This document shows, in pieces, positions 15,759 to 20,016 of a stretch of DNA of 20,016 nucleotides (positions are counted from its first letter, which is position 1; each line of letters begins with the position of its first letter). Both the position numbers and the translations under genes were made by a program. This DNA is from Candidatus Methanolliviera sp. GoM_asphalt (GTDB lineage Archaea; Halobacteriota; Methanoliparia; Methanoliparales; Methanoliparaceae): assembly GCA_902158745.1 (NCBI GenBank), contig CABGHH010000012.1:1-20016 (forward strand), read 5' to 3'. Below the pieces are notes generated by a model. It made no database searches, had not been told where the DNA came from, and saw only the letters and a list, made by a program, of their open reading frames with translations.

Positions 15759-16523
15759 ATGTCGTTCAAAAATCTGGGTTCATTGAGAACCAGGGTGCAG
15801 GTATTATCTCTAATAATAATGAACTCTTACTTTCTCCCTTTTCTTAAGCACATCCCTTTTCCAGTCTTAAATTGCTATTCATGCCCTTTAGCGACGAACG
15901 CTTGCCCCATAGGAACGTTACAGCGCTTTTTAGTAATAGGAAAAATTCCTTTCTTCACGATCGGGGTGATGGGAAGCATAGGATCATTATTCGGCAGGAT
16001 GACGTGCGGTTGGGTCTGCCCATTTGGATTCTTACAGGATCTCGTTCACAAGATACCGATACCGATAAAGAAGAGGAAGATACCAGAGAAATATGGTTTT
16101 ATCAAGTTCATATCACTTATTTTGGTAATATTAGGCCCTTTAATTTTCTTGGAGCCATTCTTCTGTATGATCTGTCCGGTGGGCACTTTTGAGGCAGGAA
16201 TACCATCTGTCTTGATCTATGGTTTGGAGATCGGATCCTTCTTTTACTTCAAGTTGGCAATATTGGTCTCAATATTCTTCTTGATGGTGGTATTTAGCAG
16301 ACCCTTTTGCAAGATCTTCTGTCCGTTGGGAGCAATATTAGCTCTCTTTAATGCCTTCAGCAGGCTTAGATTGAAGGTTGACGAGGGATGTATAGAGTGC
16401 GGCAAATGCGAGAAGGTCTGCCCGATGGATATAAAGGTGTATGAGAATCCAAACTCCATCAACTGTATCAGATGTTTGAAGTGCACAGAGGTGTGTGACC
16501 ACATATCTCTCGTAAAGACGTGA
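15759..16523 (+). CDS. NapH/MauN-like membrane-bound 4Fe-4S protein
   Basis: 254 residues with four or five hydrophobic helices and a C-terminal dicluster ferredoxin domain. Membrane-part motifs: C39-x2-C42-P and C49-P-I-G, C83-x3-C87-P-F-G, C136-x2-C139-P-V-G, C184-x3-C188-P-L-G; the CX3CP pairs are the NapH/NosR/RdxA signature. The C terminus binds two clusters: C211-x2-C214-x2-C217-x3-C221-P and C236-x2-C239-x2-C242-x3-C246. Such proteins pass electrons between cytoplasmic ferredoxin-like donors and acceptors in or across the membrane. Start supported by AAAGGAAAG before the ATG. Being cotranscribed with an exported thioredoxin, it probably supplies that thioredoxin's reducing power; a link to nitrate, methylamine or nitrous oxide enzymes is not supported, as none is nearby. 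Confidence 0.9.
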   Translation: MSFKNLGSLRTRVQVLSLIIMNSYFLPFLKHIPFPVLNCYSCPLATNACPIGTLQRFLVIGKIPFFTIGVMGSIGSLFGRMTCGWVCPFGFLQDLVHKIPIPIKKRKIPEKYGFIKFISLILVILGPLIFLEPFFCMICPVGTFEAGIPSVLIYGLEIGSFFYFKLAILVSIFFLMVVFSRPFCKIFCPLGAILALFNAFSRLRLKVDEGCIECGKCEKVCPMDIKVYENPNSINCIRCLKCTEVCDHISLVKT

Positions 16524-16554
16524 CTTGGGTTGTTATGATCCGTCCGATGAGACG

Positions 16555-16575
16555 AAAGAAATATATATATATATA
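16555..16575 (+). promoter_or_regulatory. TATA-rich promoter before the LuxE-like gene
   Basis: GAAAGAA followed by (AT)7 and AGG. A second TATA-like ATATTTAAAT lies at 16584-16593. They would give starts near 16590 or 16615. The AT run is also a simple repeat prone to slippage. Confidence 0.45.
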
Positions 16576-16680
16576 GGATAAAGATATTTAAATGATTTTG
16601 GAGGGCTTGATACGAATCCGACAGATAAAAGAAGTAAGGTAGGACTGAGGGATCTAATAGCAGAAGTATCCAGTCTGAAG

Positions 16681-18027
16681 ATGGTGAATAGTTTGCTGGA
16701 TATGGGATATCACATAGGTAAAGGGATGAACGATCCGATCGGGCAGTTTGTATCTCATCCAAATTTGTGGTTCATGGCACCCGAAGAGCTTAAGGATTGG
16801 CAGTTTAAGGCAATAAGACAAGCGTTTGATTATCATTATGATAAATGCGAATTTTATAGAAATTATTGCGAGAATAATGGAGGTACTAAACCGGAAGAGA
16901 TAAAAAGTTATGAGGATCTATTTAAAATTCCACAGATGCCGGTTGAGGCCTTTAAAACAACTGTTGTATCAAGTATTCCCACAAATAGGATAAAAACGGT
17001 GGTGACAACTTCTGGAACGAGCGGAAATCCCAGTTATCTGGTCAGGGATTTCAGATCTTTATTATGGACTGGGATACCTATAGCAAGATGGGCTATAAAT
17101 CATTGGGCAATTAGAATGGTAAAAGATGCAGTAAAAAGATATGATGGAAATCCGGAAAGATATGGAATGTGTATCGGCAATCGTAAAACTTATGAGGAGG
17201 CTATAAAAGAAGGATATAAAGAATCTCTAAAAAACATATATACAGGAGTTTTTACTCCAGAACCTAATGAGACCTCAGCGTGGATTACAAATGCATTTTC
17301 AACTATTATGCCTCTTACGAAATTATTAGCTATTCCAATAGATTTCTATCTGAAAGGATTTAAATTTGATTCTGAGAAAATTCTAAAACTTATAAAGGAA
17401 AGAAATAAAAAGAATAAGATGATGTTGTTTGTTGGATTTCACTACGCATTGAATGAGCTAATGAAGTATATGGATAAGACTGGAGAAAAATTATCCTTGG
17501 ACCCAGATGGTTCCAATCAGTGTTTTATTCTCATGGCCGGCGGATGGAAGAAATTATCGGGTGAAAAAGTTGATAAGGCTCAATTTAAGAAAAAATTATC
17601 CGAGCACTTTGGAATATGGGAGCCATACATACTTGATGTCTACGGATTTGGAGAATCTAGCCTTTTAACATTTGATTTCTGTCCTGAAAAAATAATGCAC
17701 ATCCCTCCAACCGTTTTAGCCGTTACAAGGGATCCAGAAACTTTAGAAATCCAAGATTACGGGAAAGAAGGATTATTATCAGTTTGGGATCCGACGATGC
17801 ACTCATTCCCCAGCTTTGTTATAACCGATGACATCGTAAAATTGACGGAGCCTTTCGAGTGTGAGTGTGGACTTACGACGCAGACGATGAAATATATCGG
17901 CAGGGCTCCAGAGGCCGAACTTAGGAGTTGCGGGTTGAGATTACAGAAGAGTTTGACAGAAGAGGATGAGAAGGGACTGAAAGAGCTCAAAGAGAAGCAG
18001 AAGTTGAGGACAGATATTGGGATATGA
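16681..18027 (+). CDS. LuxE-like acyl-activating enzyme (acyl-protein synthetase family)
   Basis: 448 residues of the LuxE/PaaK branch of adenylating enzymes. Seen: NLWFMAPEELKDWQFKAIRQAFDYH and CEFYRNYCE (LuxE-type N-terminal region), the phosphate loop T110-S-G-T-S-G-N-P-S, the acceptor-side YGFGESS motif, and a C-terminal Cys-rich part with C394-E-C396-G, YIGRAP and ELRSC417G. In Vibrio LuxE a Cys near the C terminus carries the acyl group; C417 is a candidate. Vibrio LuxE works with LuxC and LuxD, but no such gene is here. Instead it overlaps (ATGA) a transglutaminase-type lipoprotein. The start is uncertain: no Shine-Dalgarno precedes 16681, and the same frame is open back to 16582 with coding-like residues (VGLRDLIAEVSSLK) but no canonical start. 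Substrate unknown. Confidence 0.82.
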   Translation: MVNSLLDMGYHIGKGMNDPIGQFVSHPNLWFMAPEELKDWQFKAIRQAFDYHYDKCEFYRNYCENNGGTKPEEIKSYEDLFKIPQMPVEAFKTTVVSSIPTNRIKTVVTTSGTSGNPSYLVRDFRSLLWTGIPIARWAINHWAIRMVKDAVKRYDGNPERYGMCIGNRKTYEEAIKEGYKESLKNIYTGVFTPEPNETSAWITNAFSTIMPLTKLLAIPIDFYLKGFKFDSEKILKLIKERNKKNKMMLFVGFHYALNELMKYMDKTGEKLSLDPDGSNQCFILMAGGWKKLSGEKVDKAQFKKKLSEHFGIWEPYILDVYGFGESSLLTFDFCPEKIMHIPPTVLAVTRDPETLEIQDYGKEGLLSVWDPTMHSFPSFVITDDIVKLTEPFECECGLTTQTMKYIGRAPEAELRSCGLRLQKSLTEEDEKGLKELKEKQKLRTDIGI

Positions 18028-19199
18028 AAAGTAAGAAAACACTATCCGTACTCTTAGTATTGTCTATTCTGGTCCTTTCTTCCTGCCAGAGTATCGGAAT
18101 GCTGGATGTAGCAGGAGAGATAAACTCCGATTTTCAACCCTATTTAGAGCCATCCGAATATTGTAATTGTGATAATCCTCTAATTATTGAGAAAGCCAAT
18201 GAGATAAGAGAAGAAGTCATTGCACAATCTATGGAGAAGGATCTAACTGAAGAAGAGCTCAATAGGAGAATTGCGGTAAGATCCTTCTACTTTGTGAGGG
18301 ACGAGATACCTTTCTCCAGTGTTTTTGAGTTTGAAGAGGCATCCGAGACGCTGGAGAAAAGATATGGAAACTGTTTCACAAAATCAAATTTATTGGCCGC
18401 CTTATGCAGAGCAAACGGAATTCCAGCCAGGTTTCATCTGATAGAAATATCTGGTAAAGCCATTTCGGATGTGATGCCAAAGATGGGCGGGTTGTACCAG
18501 AGTGAGAATGCAGAATTGAGACATTCCGTGGCGGAGATTTACGTGGGTGAGAGGTGGATCAGGGCGGATTGCACGAGGGATAGATATCTCTCCCCCGAGA
18601 GGTCTTATGAATGGGACGGAAGGAAAGATACACCGGAAAACCCGTTCAAAACCAAAGAGATCGGAACTTTTGCGAATATCGATCCGAAGAAGGTAAAGGC
18701 GATAAAATCGAAAGACGATAAGATTTGGAAGGCCGCCGGGAATATACTCTTGGTCTACATAGACGATTTGAGATTTGAAAGGAGTGGCAAGCGGGCTTTT
18801 AATAAAGAGGAATTGGCAGAGATAGGTGAAGAGACACTCCAGTATAGCAAACTTCAGATGAGGCACAAAGGTAATCTGAGTTCTGTCCTCTTATATTTCA
18901 GGATCTTGAACGGATTGGGCAGGATGAAGATAGATCTGTTGGAGAAGACGCCCCAAAGAGTCGTATTTACAACTCCAAATCCACTGAGCGATAATTCTTA
19001 TCTAATCTACGCGAAGTGTTTGGAGGGAGGTGCGAGGTCGATAGATCCGGGTATAAATTATGAGGTCAGAAAGAATGGAGAGCAATTTGAGATTTGTATG
19101 ACCTCCGATAGCGAAGGAAGCATATTGGCATATTTGGACATCCTTCATTGCATACTTAAACTGGTGGTAAACATGATATATACGCTCTGGACGAGATAG
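18024..19199 (+). CDS. Transglutaminase-like lipoprotein
   Basis: 391 residues. A basic MKSKK start and hydrophobic core lead to a lipobox L18-S-S-C21, predicting a membrane-anchored exported lipoprotein. The transglutaminase/protease core shows the full triad in order: C117 (YGNCFTKSNLLAALCRANGIPAR), H167 (RHSVAEIYV) and D182 (WIRADC). In prokaryotes this fold mostly contains cysteine peptidases or amide-forming enzymes. Residues about 235-391 are not recognised: helical, then strands (RVVFTTPNP, NYEVRKNGEQFEICM), then a hydrophobic C-terminal segment (about 370-388) that could be a membrane helix. ATG overlaps the LuxE-like stop, so the two products are made together; an acyl-activating enzyme paired with an exported transglutaminase fold suggests acyl or peptide modification at the cell surface, which is inference. 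Confidence 0.82.
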   Translation: MKSKKTLSVLLVLSILVLSSCQSIGMLDVAGEINSDFQPYLEPSEYCNCDNPLIIEKANEIREEVIAQSMEKDLTEEELNRRIAVRSFYFVRDEIPFSSVFEFEEASETLEKRYGNCFTKSNLLAALCRANGIPARFHLIEISGKAISDVMPKMGGLYQSENAELRHSVAEIYVGERWIRADCTRDRYLSPERSYEWDGRKDTPENPFKTKEIGTFANIDPKKVKAIKSKDDKIWKAAGNILLVYIDDLRFERSGKRAFNKEELAEIGEETLQYSKLQMRHKGNLSSVLLYFRILNGLGRMKIDLLEKTPQRVVFTTPNPLSDNSYLIYAKCLEGGARSIDPGINYEVRKNGEQFEICMTSDSEGSILAYLDILHCILKLVVNMIYTLWTR

Positions 19200-19238
19200 A
19201 TGGTTGAAAAATGTATTTTATCCTATATATCTCTTATT

Positions 19239-19569
19239 TCATACGCGCTTCATTATATCGCTCAATTCTTTACTCAATACTTCATATCCTTTTTTCATCT
19301 TCTCTTCATAGCTCTCTTCGCCGAGTTTTAACATCTCTCTTCCCTTCTCTGCATAAGATTCAAAACCTTTATCGATCATATATTCTGGTTCATATCCGAG
19401 TTTTGAAATTTTGTATCCCAGTCAAGCCTCCAGTTCATCCAAGAATGTTGGGTCCGCATTTACCCAATCTATCATCGATATAAAGCTCCGCCAAGATATG
19501 CCCGGAAAACGCGTTTAAGATTTTATATAAAAGATCTCCAAAGGTCTTGTCAACTCCCTCTCCCCTTGC
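19239..19569 (-). pseudogene. Decayed minus-strand ORF, family unknown
   Basis: Two frames of one broken gene. The first, 19569-19438, reads VDKTFGDLLYKILNAFSGHILAELYIDD and ends at TGA (19437-19435). The second, 19514-19239, reads DWVNADPTFLDELEA, a TGA at 19424-19422, then LGYKISKLGYEPEYMIDKGF and about 40 more charged, helical residues ending MKRV at TGA 19241. The text is clearly protein-like on both sides of the frame change, so at least one frameshift and one nonsense mutation are present. It lies directly downstream of the broken HEPN gene; partners of HEPN genes are often nucleotidyltransferases, but I see no GS-x10-DxD motif and do not assign one. Confidence 0.55.
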
Positions 19570-19619
19570 TCAGTTCTCTCTATCTTTCTATGAAGAAAAA
19601 TCGGGAGCTTTGCTTAAAA

Positions 19620-20015
19620 CTACTGAATACCCGTTTTTTCTCGAATCTTTCTTATAAGTCTCCACGCATTATCGAGAGATTTCTTTATCTCTTCAAACCT
19701 ATACTCGATAGAGGGGCCTGGGGGATAACGATTTTCTATATAATACTTGGTTGCTTTATCACAAAAATCTATGAACTCCCCTAAAGTATCTTCAAATTTA
19801 ACGGCTTCATTGAGGAGGATACTCAAATCATGCGTTCTCTTGGGTTTTATTCCATTATATATCAAAAAACCCTTCAAGTATTTCTCGATCGCTTACTGAA
19901 TGATATATGCGATCGTATCGGTAAAACCTCTGTCATCGCAGAGAAGCTAAGCTGCCTCAATATCATGTTCTCCTCTTTCAAACCATTCCGCGGCATGGCT
20001 TCGCTACTCATCCAT
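19620..20015 (-). pseudogene. HEPN-domain gene with three in-frame stops
   Basis: One frame of 132 codons from ATG (20015-20013) to the TAG at 19622-19620 reads as a complete HEPN protein: AEWFERGEHDIEAA, LLCDDRGFTDTIAY, AIEKYLKGFLIYNG, then KPKRTHDLSILL (the His of the family's R/K-x-x-HD region) and a C-terminal SLDNAWRLIRKI helix. Three stops interrupt it without any change of frame: TAG at 20006-20004 (codon 4), TAG at 19949-19947 (codon 23), TAA at 19895-19893 (codon 41, where QQAIEKYLKG-type proteins have Gln). HEPN proteins of this size are usually RNase toxins or nucleotide-binding partners of MNT antitoxins. Only the last 85 codons remain open. I read this as a recent pseudogene; recoding is a remote alternative. 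Confidence 0.8.
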
Positions 20016-20016
20016 A

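Noticed and set aside
16561..16575. Alternating AT run as a possible CRISPR or tandem repeat element
   Set aside because: It is a simple dinucleotide run best explained as a TATA-rich promoter; no spaced repeats follow. No CRISPR array is present anywhere in the window.
16244..16762. Minus-strand ORF of 172 codons across the NapH-like gene end and the following promoter region
   Set aside because: It overlaps conserved Cys codons of the iron-sulfur protein and the AT repeat; no domain is visible.
19211..19483. Plus-strand ORFs at 19211-19483 and 19566-19784
   Set aside because: Both lie opposite the minus-strand remnants, are low-complexity (Ser/Leu/Ile/Tyr-rich) and have no ribosome site; the minus strand carries the recognisable protein.

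Overview
The window is archaeal, from a methanogen-related euryarchaeon (methanogen, ANME or Syntrophoarchaeia-like lineage). It holds a complete topoisomerase VI (B then A subunit), a Sep-tRNA:Cys-tRNA synthase (the tRNA-dependent cysteine route of methanogens and relatives), a separate ATP-pyrophosphatase subunit of GMP synthase, a Trm112-like protein, TATA/BRE-like promoters and a tRNA-Lys(CUU) without encoded CCA. The lineage is inferred from gene content, not from a database match.

Left part (1-7100): the 3' end of a cation diffusion facilitator gene; two consecutive secreted phosphoesterases with beta-propeller parts (a seven-bladed YVTN propeller plus alkaline-phosphatase-like domain, then a purple-acid-phosphatase-like metallophosphoesterase); then SepCysS with an N-terminal extension. 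An exact 19-nt direct repeat brackets the phosphatase pair, so the pair may be an insertion between the transporter and SepCysS.

Middle (7100-15060): a small C2H2 zinc-finger protein, a decayed C-terminal fragment of a CstA-type transporter on the minus strand, tRNA-Lys, then a tight housekeeping run: Trm112-like protein, tail-anchored protein of unknown function, CTP synthase (pyrG) and GMP synthase subunit B. About 425 bp with only a doubtful small ORF separates this from top6B (TTG start, strong Shine-Dalgarno) and top6A, which overlap by ATGA.

Right part (15060-20016): a redox cassette of a membrane-anchored thioredoxin, a 47-residue membrane protein with a CxxC, and a NapH-like membrane iron-sulfur protein; then a LuxE-type acyl-activating enzyme overlapping a transglutaminase-fold lipoprotein. 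The last ~800 bp are minus-strand gene remains: an HEPN-domain gene with three in-frame stops and, beyond it, a frameshifted ORF remnant.

The best candidates for little-described biology are the three-gene redox cassette, the LuxE/transglutaminase pair and the bracketed phosphatase pair. None can be proven novel from sequence alone.
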